Under the pieces are notes generated by a model that had not been told where the DNA came from, did no database searches, and worked only from the letters and a program-made list of their open reading frames with translations. A DNA stretch of 33,566 nt from Oscillospiraceae bacterium (GTDB lineage Bacteria > Bacillota > Clostridia > Oscillospirales > Oscillospiraceae): positions 1 to 33,566 of the forward strand of contig CAJTCG010000030.1 in assembly GCA_910574635.1 (NCBI GenBank), read 5' to 3'. Each line of letters begins with the position of its first letter. Position 1 is the stretch's first letter. This document shows positions 21,602 to 29,857 of this stretch, piece by piece. The position numbers were made by a program, and so were the translations under genes.

Positions 21602-22117
21602 ATGCTCTATACGGACAGCAAACGGTATCTTGTCGCCAAGCTCAAGGCTGCGGGCGTCAAAACCAATATCTACACCACGCAGAAGAGCTTTGACAAAAGC
21701 CAGGAATCCCATATCGGCGCGGTTCTGTTTGACCGGGAAGCCTACGCCCGAAACGGCTCCAAAAAGTATTTTAAAAGTGAAGAGGGAGCGAAGCACAAAC
21801 GGCGCAGGGTTTTCGACCGGGACCTAGGCTATGCCGTCACAATCGGCGGCTACACCGACGAAGAGGTAGAGGGGATTCTGGAGGCGTTCCTAAGCAGTCT
21901 TGACGACGGTATCTATGTGGATGGCAACTTTGTCCCCATAGAGCCGGAAGGGGCGGTCTGGTTCGATACGGAGGACCGTTTGCTGAAAGCTCAGGTTGCC
22001 GTTCAGTTAACCGTTGTTTTCCACGGTGGTGTCTATAGAGACACAGGCTTTGGGCGGCTGCGCCGCGTGGAGGTGACCGGGATTGAAAAAAAGGAAGGAG
22101 ATACAGATGGCAAATAA
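21602..22117 (+). CDS. Mu gp37-position tail protein
   Basis: The 171-residue protein begins at ATG 21602, with GGAAGGGACG upstream; a TTG two codons earlier is the alternative. It occupies the slot of Mu gp37 before the small gp38-slot gene and the sheath. It has beta strands around a basic loop (SEEGAKHKRRRVFDRDLGYAVTI) and ends in a strand with VQLTVVFHGGVY. A tail-terminator or joining role is inferred only from position and size. Confidence 0.68.
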   Translation: MLYTDSKRYLVAKLKAAGVKTNIYTTQKSFDKSQESHIGAVLFDREAYARNGSKKYFKSEEGAKHKRRRVFDRDLGYAVTIGGYTDEEVEGILEAFLSSLDDGIYVDGNFVPIEPEGAVWFDTEDRLLKAQVAVQLTVVFHGGVYRDTGFGRLRRVEVTGIEKKEGDTDGK

Positions 22118-22343
22118 AACCACAAGGCCGGAGAGCGCCGCAGGAGAAATTCGCCAGCCGGAGCAGCTGCTGGAAATTAATGCGCTCCGGGAGAAGCATA
22201 AGACCCCGTGGTCCGTATTTGCTGGCGTGTGCGCCGCAAACAATTGGAGGCCCGGCAAGGCTGTGACCGAGGAGGCGTTTCTCCGGGCCATTTCCGATTT
22301 TACCGGAGCGCCCATGGACGGGCCCCGGAGAAAGCGAGTGTGA
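22107..22343 (+). CDS. Small protein before the sheath (gp38 position)
   Basis: AAGGAAGGAG precedes an ATG at 22107 that opens 78 residues. A helical block (EQLLEINALREKHKTPWSVFAGVCAANNWRPG) leads to TEEAFLRAISDF. It overlaps the end of the previous gene by 11 bases. Similar small genes stand just before sheath genes in contractile phages; no function is known to me. Confidence 0.62.
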   Translation: MANKTTRPESAAGEIRQPEQLLEINALREKHKTPWSVFAGVCAANNWRPGKAVTEEAFLRAISDFTGAPMDGPRRKRV

Positions 22344-22349
22344 GAAGCG

Positions 22350-23789
22350 ATGCTTAGAGATGTCAAAACAACCGTATCCGACGGCCTGTTAGGCTTTGCG
22401 ACCGCTACAGGCGACGGCCTGAGCGTTAAGATCGGGGCTTCCCCCATCGTTTCCAACGCGCCGGTTATTATCACTGGAGACATGGACGCAGGGGAGATTC
22501 GGGAGCGGCTGGGCCTCTCTCCTCTGGCTGACGCCGCCATGGACGCCGTGCAGAGCGGCGCGGGCCGCATCTTCTGCATCCCTGTTGCCGCAGCCACGGC
22601 GGGCACTCTGACCCCTGTGACGAAGGAGGGAAAGGGCGGCGGCAGCCTGACCGTGGACGGCTCCCCCACCAACGCATTCCAGGTGGTCATCCAGATCACC
22701 GCTCAGGGCGGGCTGAACACAGCGGCCTTCAAGGCTTCCGTCAATGGGGGTTACAGCTTTTCCGATGAAGTTACCGTTCCCGCCACCGGCTCCCATGTTC
22801 TGGATGGTACGGGGCTGACCCTTCATTTCGCTGAAGCGGTGGACACGGAGGAACAGGCCAGTTCCTTCCTGGTGGATGACACATTCCGCTTCGGCTCCAC
22901 GGCTCCGGCCATGACCAACGGCGACGTCTTGTCCGCAATGGATAAGCTGAAGGTGCTCTCCCAGGAATTTGAGTTTATCCATATTGTCGGCGGCAGCACC
23001 TCTCCCCTCTGGCAAGCTGTAAGTGAAGCTCAGAAGGAGCTGGCGGGCAGCCACCAAAAGCCCGCCTTCATTCTGCTGGAGGCTGCCCTTCCCGAGGAAG
23101 ACGGCGATCTGCACGAATGGGCCTTCCAGATGGAAGCGGATAGGAAGAAAATCAAAAATACGGACATCCAGGTCTGTGCGGCCTGGGGACGGCTGGTCCG
23201 GCTGGACGGCTCTACCCAGATTGTCAACCTCGCCGGGCTGGTATCGGGGCGCTACGCCAAGGCTCCCGTGCAAGAATCCGTCGGCAAGACCCGGCCTGAA
23301 CTGGGCTACGGCTTTCCCGAGAAGCAACTGCAGGAGCTGCTCCCGGCTGGTTATGACAACACGGTAATTGAGCTGCTGGACACAGCCGGATATTTGACCT
23401 TCCGGAAGTATGACGGCCTGGATGGTTTCTACATTTACCATACAAAAATGATGAGCCCGGACGGCAGTGATTACCGCTATGCCGAGGACGTGCGCGTCAG
23501 GAACAAGATCGTCCGGGAGATCCGGAAGCAGGGTCTGCTGTTCAAAAACGACGATATTGACCTTGCAAACATCCAGGGCGAGCTGGAGGCCCGGGCGAAG
23601 TTTATTGCCGCGCCCCTGGACCGCATGGTGAGCAGCAAGGAGATCGGCTCCTATGACATCATCGTCCTGGACGGCCACGAGGAGACCTTCCCGGAGGATG
23701 AGACTATGCGGGTTAAAATCCGGTATCTCTCCCGAGGCTACATTCGGGAAATTATGGTCGACCTGGGCCGCGCCCCTGTTAGTTTGTAA
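22350..23789 (+). CDS. Tail sheath protein, Mu gpL-like (DUF2586)
   Basis: The 479-residue protein has the DUF2586/Mu sheath character: VKTTVSDGLLGFATATGDGLSVKIGAS at the start, then DGFYIYHTKMMSPDGSDYRYAEDVRVRNKIVREIRKQGL and a C-terminal domain ending in RYLSRGYIREIMVDLG. Sheath subunits stack around the tube and contract on infection, so the virion is a myovirus. Length is near gpL (495). The ribosome site is weak; it may be coupled to the preceding gene 6 bases away. Confidence 0.9.
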   Translation: MLRDVKTTVSDGLLGFATATGDGLSVKIGASPIVSNAPVIITGDMDAGEIRERLGLSPLADAAMDAVQSGAGRIFCIPVAAATAGTLTPVTKEGKGGGSLTVDGSPTNAFQVVIQITAQGGLNTAAFKASVNGGYSFSDEVTVPATGSHVLDGTGLTLHFAEAVDTEEQASSFLVDDTFRFGSTAPAMTNGDVLSAMDKLKVLSQEFEFIHIVGGSTSPLWQAVSEAQKELAGSHQKPAFILLEAALPEEDGDLHEWAFQMEADRKKIKNTDIQVCAAWGRLVRLDGSTQIVNLAGLVSGRYAKAPVQESVGKTRPELGYGFPEKQLQELLPAGYDNTVIELLDTAGYLTFRKYDGLDGFYIYHTKMMSPDGSDYRYAEDVRVRNKIVREIRKQGLLFKNDDIDLANIQGELEARAKFIAAPLDRMVSSKEIGSYDIIVLDGHEETFPEDETMRVKIRYLSRGYIREIMVDLGRAPVSL

Positions 23790-23806
23790 TGGAAGGAGAA
23801 TAGGCT

Positions 23807-24244
23807 ATGAGCCTCAAGGTAAACGGCAAAAACTACGATTGGGGCGACGTAGACGTCAAGCTCCCCGGTCTGGACCTTGTCGTGCAGGAAGTAAGTTATG
23901 ACGACGAGCAGGATATGGAGGAGTCCTATGGCTACGGACACCGCCCCCGGGGCTACGGCACCGGCAACTATAAGGCGTCTGGAAAGCTCTCGCTGCTCCG
24001 GGATGACTATGAGGAGTTTCTGAGTTGGTGCAGGTCCCAGGGCACGCCCTTCTATGAGCTGACAATCCCCTCCATCGTCGTCTCCTACGCAAACGAGGGG
24101 GAAAAGACCCATATAGATGAGCTGAAAACGGTCAAGCTCGTCAAACGCGCTCACAAAGCCGCTCAGGGAGACAAGAGCCTGAAGGTGGACATCGACATGA
24201 TGATCGTCGGCGGCATTGTTACGGACGGCGTGGAGCCGGTTTAA
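23807..24244 (+). CDS. Tail tube protein
   Basis: The product has 145 residues: MSLKVNGKNYDWGDVDVKLPG, a long loop (EESYGYGHRPRGYGTGNYKAS) and alternating beta strands. Its place between sheath and tail chaperone is that of Mu gpM. It polymerises into the inner tube that carries DNA. GGAAGGAG precedes the ATG. Confidence 0.85.
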   Translation: MSLKVNGKNYDWGDVDVKLPGLDLVVQEVSYDDEQDMEESYGYGHRPRGYGTGNYKASGKLSLLRDDYEEFLSWCRSQGTPFYELTIPSIVVSYANEGEKTHIDELKTVKLVKRAHKAAQGDKSLKVDIDMMIVGGIVTDGVEPV

Positions 24245-24286
24245 TTTGAAGCGGACAACAAAAATGAGAAATTGGAGGATGACACC

Positions 24287-24649
24287 ATGGAAGATTTGAA
24301 GAACACCGGCACCGCCGCCAAGGCGGACAGCGTCGAGGCGCTGCGGGCGAAGTACGGCAAGGTCTACAGCCTGGGCATGACAATCTCCGAAGACGACGAG
24401 ACGGAAGTGGAGCTGAGCTACCACTTCAAGAGGCCCAGCGTCGCCAGCTATGACCGCTATGTAAAAACGCTCTCCCAGATTGGGGCTTCCAAAGCCAGCA
24501 AACGCTTTATGCTGGACGCGGTAGTAGATGAAGAAGTGGAGAAGCTGACTGCTGACGTGGAGCTGTATCCCGGCATGGCGATTGCGATTGGCAGTAAGCT
24601 CACGGATATCCTCGGGCTGACGAACGCGGTAAATTTGAAGAAGCTCTAA
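24287..24649 (+). CDS. Tail assembly chaperone, short form (gp41/gpG analogue)
   Basis: The ATG at 24287 with GGAGG 8 bases before it gives 120 residues containing KYGKVYSLGMTISEDDETEV and a conserved FKRPSVASYDRYVKTLSQIG. It lies between tube and tape measure, where phages encode a chaperone as two forms by frameshifting. The slippery heptamer AAATTTG (24631-24637) lies four codons before the stop, in the right phase. This short form should coat the tape measure with the long form. Confidence 0.82.
   Translation: MEDLKNTGTAAKADSVEALRAKYGKVYSLGMTISEDDETEVELSYHFKRPSVASYDRYVKTLSQIGASKASKRFMLDAVVDEEVEKLTADVELYPGMAIAIGSKLTDILGLTNAVNLKKL
24631..24637 (+). promoter_or_regulatory. Programmed -1 ribosomal frameshift site AAATTTG
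   Basis: The heptamer reads A AAT TTG in the frame of the chaperone gene, an X XXY YYZ slippery site. It falls within the overlap of the zero frame (stop at 24647) and the -1 frame (open from 24556). Confidence 0.75.
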
Positions 24650-24861
24650 GAGAGAAGGTCGCGGGGATACGAGGAAACGCGATTGAAACAGGACTCCTGG
24701 AGATCTACCGTTTTCTCCCCCCGCCTCTCTTAGAGAGTTTTGACCCGGAAGAACTCCGCGACATGGGCGAGTTTCTGGACTATGTGGCAAAGGCCCGTAT
24801 CGTTCAGGAGATGGAGAAAAACATCCTCGCCAGAGCAATCAGCGAAGTATTCTCGCCATGA
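24637..24861 (+). CDS. Frameshift extension of the tail chaperone (long form, gpGT analogue)
   Basis: The -1 frame is open from 24556 to a TGA at 24859-24861 and has no good start of its own. After a -1 slip on A AAT TTG, reading continues from 24637 as EEALREKVAGIRGNAIETGLLE..., 74 residues ending RAISEVFSP. The fusion would have about 191 residues (24287-24637 then 24637-24858). The helical C-terminal part (RDMGEFLDYVAKARIVQEME) would contact the tape measure. A possible 5-bp stem TCGCG/CGCGA follows the slip site. Confidence 0.75.
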   Translation, partial: EEALREKVAGIRGNAIETGLLEIYRFLPPPLLESFDPEELRDMGEFLDYVAKARIVQEMEKNILARAISEVFSP

Positions 24862-24877
24862 AGGAGGTGAGAAAAGT

Positions 24878-27619
24878 GTGAGCCTGGAATCTATTTTCAA
24901 GCTGTCTCTGGTTATGAATCTGGTGGACCGCCTCTCCGGCCCCATGGCTGGCGTTGCCTCCAAAGTGGGCGCGGACGTGTCCAGGCTGGATGCGCTGAGT
25001 CAGACCTTCGGCAATTTCGCAAAGGCGGGGGCGGTGATGCAGGAGGCGGGCTCCCAAATTACCAGCGCGGTGCTCGCGCCGGTAGAGGCCACCTTTGAGA
25101 CCCAGCGGGCGTTGGGCGAATTGTCCTCCCTGGGCGTGAAGGATCTGGACGCGCTGGAGGGCGCGGCGCGGAAGTTCTCTGACCAATGGTCGGGGACGAC
25201 GAAGGCCGACTTCATCAGCGCTGCCTATGACATCAAGAGCGGCATCTCCACCCTGTCGGATGAAGGCGTCGCCGAGTTCACGGGCCTTGCGGCCCTCACC
25301 GCCAAAGCCACCAAGGCTACGGCGGCGGAAATGACCTCCCTGTTCGCCTCCGGCTACGGCATCTATAAGGGCTACTATGACGACCTCACCGACATCCAGT
25401 TCGGAGAAATGTTCTCGGCTGGAATCGCGGAGAGCGTCCGGGCATTCAAGACCTCCGGCTCCGGCATGGCCCAGGGCATTCAGAGCTTGGGCGCGTCGGC
25501 CACTACGGCAAATGTTCCGCTGGAGGAACAGCTGGCGATTCTCGGTATGCTGCAAGCGACCATGGGAGGGGCGGAAGCCGGTACAAAGTACAAAGCCTTC
25601 CTCCGCTCGGCGGCGAAGGGCGGCGAGGCATTGGGCCTCTCCTTCCTTGACGCCAATAATCAGCTCCTGTCTATGCCGGAAATCCTCGGCCAGCTCCGGG
25701 GCAAGTTCGGTGAGACCATGGACGCCGCTGAGAAGATGGAGCTGCAAAAGGCTTTCGGGGACACAGAAGCCGTTGCCCTCATCGACTTGCTCTACTCCAA
25801 GACCGGGGATTTGCAGGACAACATCCTTAATCTTTACGACGCGATGGGGCAAGGCACCGGAGTCGCCCAGGATATGGCCTCCGCAATCCAGGAAACCGAC
25901 CCGGAACGCTTTGCCCGGCTGCAGCAGCGTATCCACAATGTAGCGGAATCTATAGGCAGCAGCCTACTCCCCACGGTCAACGACCTTATGGGGAAAGGGG
26001 AACAGGTACTTACCAAGGCTGCCGCCTGGATAGAGGGAAACCAGGAGCTGGTACGGGTTATTATGCTCACCGTGCTGGCGGTCGGCGGTTTCCTTGCAAT
26101 AGGAGGCACCATAATTACGGTTATCTCCGGCGTTGGGCTTGCGGTTACGAAAACCGTATCCACATTTAAAATGCTGAGGAGCGGCTTCTTCTTGGTAAAA
26201 GGTGCCCTTGGCCCGCTGACCGGCTCCGTCTGGAGCTTCACAGCCGCTTTGCTGGCGAACCCCGTCACCTGGGTGGTCCTTGGCATCGTGGCCCTCATTG
26301 CGGCCTTGGTACTGCTCTACAACAAGTGTGAGTGGTTCCGGGACGGCGTTGGTGCTATTTTGAGCTTCTTCGGCAACAGCCTCCGGGCTGGCCTGGAATT
26401 GGCAGGAAATATCCTCGGCGCAATCGGCAGCTTGATTGGCAGCGGCCTGGAGTCGGCAAACGCCGCCGCACGGGAAAAGCTGAATAGCATGAAGCGCACC
26501 TACGAGGAGCACGGAGGCGGCATTCGCGGAATTGCCGCCGTAACCATGGAGAGCGTAACCGGCATCTTCGGTGCTGGATTTAACCTTCTGGACAATCTGA
26601 CGGGTGGGAAGCTGAGCGGCTTGAGGGCTGCCTACGAAGAACATGGCGGAGGCATTCAAGGTGCGGCGGCGGCCACAGTGGAGGGGGTCAAGGGCGTCTT
26701 CGGCGCTGGTTTTAACTTCCTGGACAGCCTCACTGGAGGAAAGCTGACCTCAATCAAGGACAAATTTTCCGAGAAATTATCTCCCGTCACCGGCGTGGTC
26801 GGCAGCATCCTGGACGCGGCGGGAGCCACGGCCAGCGAAAAGCTGGGGAACATGCGGGCAGCCTACGAAGAGCACGGAGGCGGAATCCAAGGAATCACCG
26901 CCGCCGCTATCGAGGGGGTCAAGGGCTATTACACAGCGGGCATCACATTCCTGGACCAACTCACCGGAGGAAAGCTGACCTCAATTAAGGACAAATTTAC
27001 CGTAGCCATGGGTGGCTTTCCCCGGAGCGCAAGAGAGAAGTTGTTGGAGGCCCAGGCGGCTTTTTCAAACGGCTTGAATGGCATCAAGAACACGGTAACA
27101 GGCACTGTGACCTGGTTCTTCGACTCCGGTAAGAAAATCGTCAGCACCTTCGCCAACGGTATCCGCTCGGCTTTCTCCGGCGCGGTGGATGCGGTCAGAG
27201 GCGGGCTGCAGAAGATACGCAACCTTCTCCCGTTCTCAGACGCAAAGGAGGGCCCGCTCTCTACCCTGACCCTTTCGGGCCAGCGGACGATGACCACATA
27301 TGCCCACGGGCTGGTTTTGGCGCAGAACGCGCCCGCCGCCGCGATGGAGCAGGGACTCCAAAGAGCCAATGCCGCCCTGGAACATGAGCCGGTTAAGAAA
27401 GTCGGTTTTGGCAATTCCGGCAGCCGGGAAGATAGCAGCGACGAAAGGAGTGAGTCCGGGAACGGAAACCGGCAGGTCATTATCCAGAAACTCATCATGC
27501 AAGCTGACCTGAAGAAGATTAAAGATCTGCAGATGCTGCTTTCCGTGCTGAGGGAAATCGAAGATTACAGCAATGGAAACGGTGACGCCGATCCGGAGAT
27601 GATACCCAGCACAGTGTAA
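24878..27619 (+). CDS. Tail tape measure protein with a triplicated segment
   Basis: The GTG at 24878, 10 bases after AAGGAGG, gives 913 residues; the longer frame begins inside the chaperone. It has the TP901-type tape-measure core (IFKLSLVMNLVDRLSGPMAGV, then the ALGELSSLGVKDLDALEGAARKFSDQWSGTTKADFISAAYDIKSGI region). Two hydrophobic stretches lie at about 415-455 and 470-490, and the C terminus is helical. Three copies of a repeat (AYEEHGGGIQG ... AGF..LD.LTGGKL) start near residues 542, 586 and 663. It sets tail length and is ejected with the DNA. Repeat number may affect tail length. Confidence 0.92.
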   Translation: MSLESIFKLSLVMNLVDRLSGPMAGVASKVGADVSRLDALSQTFGNFAKAGAVMQEAGSQITSAVLAPVEATFETQRALGELSSLGVKDLDALEGAARKFSDQWSGTTKADFISAAYDIKSGISTLSDEGVAEFTGLAALTAKATKATAAEMTSLFASGYGIYKGYYDDLTDIQFGEMFSAGIAESVRAFKTSGSGMAQGIQSLGASATTANVPLEEQLAILGMLQATMGGAEAGTKYKAFLRSAAKGGEALGLSFLDANNQLLSMPEILGQLRGKFGETMDAAEKMELQKAFGDTEAVALIDLLYSKTGDLQDNILNLYDAMGQGTGVAQDMASAIQETDPERFARLQQRIHNVAESIGSSLLPTVNDLMGKGEQVLTKAAAWIEGNQELVRVIMLTVLAVGGFLAIGGTIITVISGVGLAVTKTVSTFKMLRSGFFLVKGALGPLTGSVWSFTAALLANPVTWVVLGIVALIAALVLLYNKCEWFRDGVGAILSFFGNSLRAGLELAGNILGAIGSLIGSGLESANAAAREKLNSMKRTYEEHGGGIRGIAAVTMESVTGIFGAGFNLLDNLTGGKLSGLRAAYEEHGGGIQGAAAATVEGVKGVFGAGFNFLDSLTGGKLTSIKDKFSEKLSPVTGVVGSILDAAGATASEKLGNMRAAYEEHGGGIQGITAAAIEGVKGYYTAGITFLDQLTGGKLTSIKDKFTVAMGGFPRSAREKLLEAQAAFSNGLNGIKNTVTGTVTWFFDSGKKIVSTFANGIRSAFSGAVDAVRGGLQKIRNLLPFSDAKEGPLSTLTLSGQRTMTTYAHGLVLAQNAPAAAMEQGLQRANAALEHEPVKKVGFGNSGSREDSSDERSESGNGNRQVIIQKLIMQADLKKIKDLQMLLSVLREIEDYSNGNGDADPEMIPSTV
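26490..26995 (+). repeat. Three internal repeats in the tape measure gene
   Basis: The motif YEEHGGGI starts at 26501, 26633 and 26864. Each copy continues for about 40 residues to a TGGKL (near 26610, 26745 and 26975); copies 2 and 3 also share the following TSIKDKF. The third copy is separated from the second by a 33-residue insert. Synonymous differences show that the duplications are not recent. Confidence 0.85.
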
Positions 27620-27634
27620 GGAAGGAGGACGGCC

Positions 27635-28297
27635 ATGATTTTCATTGAGGACGAGCGTGTCAAGTTGAATGGGGTCGTCCTCCCCGGCCTTATCAAAAGC
27701 ATAGAAGTCACAGAGACCGCAAAGGTAGATGAGCAGGAGGTTGAGGGCAGCGCGACAAAGCCTAAACAGGCTACCGGCTATGAAGACGCCAAAGTCAATA
27801 TTGAGCTTGTTATCGACGATACCGAGAGCCAGACGAAATATGAACGGTATGCCGTTCTGCGCGAGATCTTCCGAAAGCCGGGGCAGAGCGTTCCGCAGCC
27901 CATCCCCATTGTCTGCGAGGACGCCGCCGCCCACGGCGTGGAGAAGGTCATCTTCAAAAGACTCACGCACAAGGGGGAGAATAAGAAATCCCAGCTCGTC
28001 GCCAGCCTGGAGCTTTGGGAGTACATTCCGCAAACCATCACCGCCGCAAAGAGTTCCGGCGGCGTCCAAGGCTCCGGCAATGCCCAAAGCTCCTCCGCCA
28101 GCGGCGCAAAGGCCTCGGAGGTCTCCAGCGGGCTCGGCGGCGAATACCAGGAATATCTAAGCTCGGACCGGGGCTCGGCATCCGCAGCCGATCTCAAGAA
28201 GCGGAAGCGGATGGAGTCCAAGCGGAACAAGTCCCCTGCGGTCGACAACGCCAAGGCAGACGCCGCGCTGGGGAAGATTGCCGCGCTGCCTTATTAA
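27635..28297 (+). CDS. Tail/baseplate protein after tape measure
   Basis: The 220-residue protein has a beta-rich first half (KLNGVVLPGLIKSIEVTETAKVDEQEVEG...VNIELVIDDTE...YERYAVLREIF, up to ASLELWEYIP) and a Ser/Gly/Ala-rich, then basic, second half. Contractile tail systems often place a tube-like or LysM-linked adaptor here that joins the tube to the hub; no LysM domain is visible. It ends 17 bases before the hub gene. AAGGAGGA lies before the ATG. Family not identified. Confidence 0.65.
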   Translation: MIFIEDERVKLNGVVLPGLIKSIEVTETAKVDEQEVEGSATKPKQATGYEDAKVNIELVIDDTESQTKYERYAVLREIFRKPGQSVPQPIPIVCEDAAAHGVEKVIFKRLTHKGENKKSQLVASLELWEYIPQTITAAKSSGGVQGSGNAQSSSASGAKASEVSSGLGGEYQEYLSSDRGSASAADLKKRKRMESKRNKSPAVDNAKADAALGKIAALPY

Positions 28298-28314
28298 GTA
28301 AGAAGGAGGACGCT

Positions 28315-29070
28315 ATGGAAACGGCGGAGCTTTATTACCCGCAGATTGCGGCCCAGGCTGGGAGCTATACCTTTGAACATGGCATAGAGATCGAGATTTA
28401 TTCCGCCAAGGAATCTTATTTCGACTGGGCAAAAATCAGGTTTACCGGAGAGTACCGCCCCAAAATCAGCCTCTCCAGGAAAGACCCGGCGGCAATTTCC
28501 ATGGGCTACGATGGAGCGCTGGACAAGGTGTTCTCCGGCTATGTAAGCCGCGAATACGACGGCGGAACCTATGTGAATGAGGTTGACTTGAAAGACGAGG
28601 CTCTGCTTCTGGAAGAAACCGTGGTGGACGGCACTTTCCTCAATACCACGCCGCAGGAGATGATTTCCTTCTTCCTTTCCCAAGCGGGCGTCTCCCAAAA
28701 GAAACTCTCTTCCGTCAGCTATCCGGTCCGCAAAATACTGCCCATCCGAAAGCAAAACGTCGTCCAGGCAATTCACACGGTCAACGCCGCCTGGGGCCTC
28801 AAGCTCCCCTTCTTCTTTTCTGGAGGGACCTTCTATTGGGGAGAAAAGCCGGAGCAGAGCACGGTCTATACCTTTGAGTATGGCGTCAACATCATCAGCC
28901 TGGGCCGCAGGGGCGGCGTGTGGGAGCTGGAGACCGTTTCCGTGCCCTTTGTCCGACACTCCCATAAAATCAATGTCATCCATCCCCAAATCAGCGGGGA
29001 ACAGGAGGTCTTGAAGGTTATCTCCACGACCAACGACTCCGGCTTCATCAGGACCTATATTTATTTCTAA
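28315..29070 (+). CDS. Baseplate hub protein (Mu gp44/gpP, gpD-like)
   Basis: The ATG at 28315 behind AAGGAGGA gives 251 residues; the longer open frame overlaps the previous gene without a start signal. Features such as FTGEYRPKISLSRKDPAAISMGYDGALDKVFSGYVSREY, followed by DEALLLEETVV and TPQEMISFFLSQAGV, match the T4 gp27/phage gpD hub fold. It forms the ring below the tube that carries the spike. Length is shorter than the Mu hub. Confidence 0.78.
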   Translation: METAELYYPQIAAQAGSYTFEHGIEIEIYSAKESYFDWAKIRFTGEYRPKISLSRKDPAAISMGYDGALDKVFSGYVSREYDGGTYVNEVDLKDEALLLEETVVDGTFLNTTPQEMISFFLSQAGVSQKKLSSVSYPVRKILPIRKQNVVQAIHTVNAAWGLKLPFFFSGGTFYWGEKPEQSTVYTFEYGVNIISLGRRGGVWELETVSVPFVRHSHKINVIHPQISGEQEVLKVISTTNDSGFIRTYIYF

Positions 29071-29090
29071 TCCGGAGAGGAGGCGCACCC

Positions 29091-29450
29091 ATGCTGGCGG
29101 AGATGGTTAAGGCCGTCATAAAAAAGACTCTTGCCACGGATTATCCCCATGTGAGGCTCCCTGCTGTTGCCCTGGCTAAAATCGACTCGGCGCGGGAGCT
29201 TGACTCTTACGAGATCGAAAACCTCACCTTCTACAACGACGATGAGGGCAAGAGCTGTCAGGGACATATGGAGGCTTCCTGGTATGAGTACAAGCTCACC
29301 ATTCTGGACCGCTTCGGCAATCCGGACGAGGCGTTCCCCGCGCTTCCTGAAATCAAATCCAGGAAGCAATTTCGGGAGGGGGCCATTGTGTCCGTCGCGC
29401 TTCTTTACGGAGAACTGGTCCCGGTTCTGATTGGGGAGGTGGAGTTGTGA
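29091..29450 (+). CDS. Baseplate hub/spike-associated OB-fold-like protein
   Basis: This 119-residue protein follows the hub gene. It has strands ending in FREGAIVSVALLYGELVPVLIGEV, which look like an OB-fold of the type found at the base of phage spikes. No long beta-helix needle and no metal-binding tip are visible, so it may be only the spike's mount. AGGAGGCG precedes the ATG, and its stop overlaps the GTG of the next gene. Confidence 0.6.
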   Translation: MLAEMVKAVIKKTLATDYPHVRLPAVALAKIDSARELDSYEIENLTFYNDDEGKSCQGHMEASWYEYKLTILDRFGNPDEAFPALPEIKSRKQFREGAIVSVALLYGELVPVLIGEVEL

Positions 29451-29857
29451 CCGGCCTGAACGATACCGATATCCGGCTCAACACAGACTGGCAGCTCACC
29501 CAGGCCGCAGACGGGGACGCGCCGCTGTGCTCCGATCTGGACTGCCTGTATCAAAACATCACTCTGGAGGCGCTGACACAGCCCGGCGACCTATTCTATG
29601 ACGAGGAATTCGGTTGGGGGCTCTATGACTTCCTGCAATCGGAGGACAGCGAACTGGTCCGCCTGGAAATCGTGCAGCGGGTGAAAGGCAAGCTGGAAAA
29701 GCGGGAGGTAATCCTTCCTGGAAGCGTCAGCGTTCAAATTGATTATACGGAGGACACTTTCCGGCTCCGCTGCGGGTTCCGCTTTGCGGAAGAGGACACG
29801 GACCGGAACCTCACCGTTATCATTAATCCGGTCAGCGTGGAGGTGATAGCAGCATGA
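29447..29857 (+). CDS. Baseplate wedge protein, gp25-like (Mu gp46 position)
   Basis: The GTG at 29447 overlaps the previous stop (GTGA). The 136-residue protein has the GPW/gp25 signature EEFGWGLYDFLQSEDSEL followed by LVRLEIVQRVKGKLEKREVI and ends in beta strands. gp25-family proteins join sheath and baseplate wedge. It is coupled to the gpJ gene by an ATGA overlap, a pairing typical of contractile phages. Confidence 0.83.
   Translation: MTGLNDTDIRLNTDWQLTQAADGDAPLCSDLDCLYQNITLEALTQPGDLFYDEEFGWGLYDFLQSEDSELVRLEIVQRVKGKLEKREVILPGSVSVQIDYTEDTFRLRCGFRFAEEDTDRNLTVIINPVSVEVIAA

Noticed and set aside
22389..23678. Minus-strand frame of 429 codons opposite the sheath gene, and 32074-33315 opposite the tail fibre
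   Set aside because: Both are shadows; the fibre one merely mirrors the 14-residue repeats as Cys/Ser-rich sequence.
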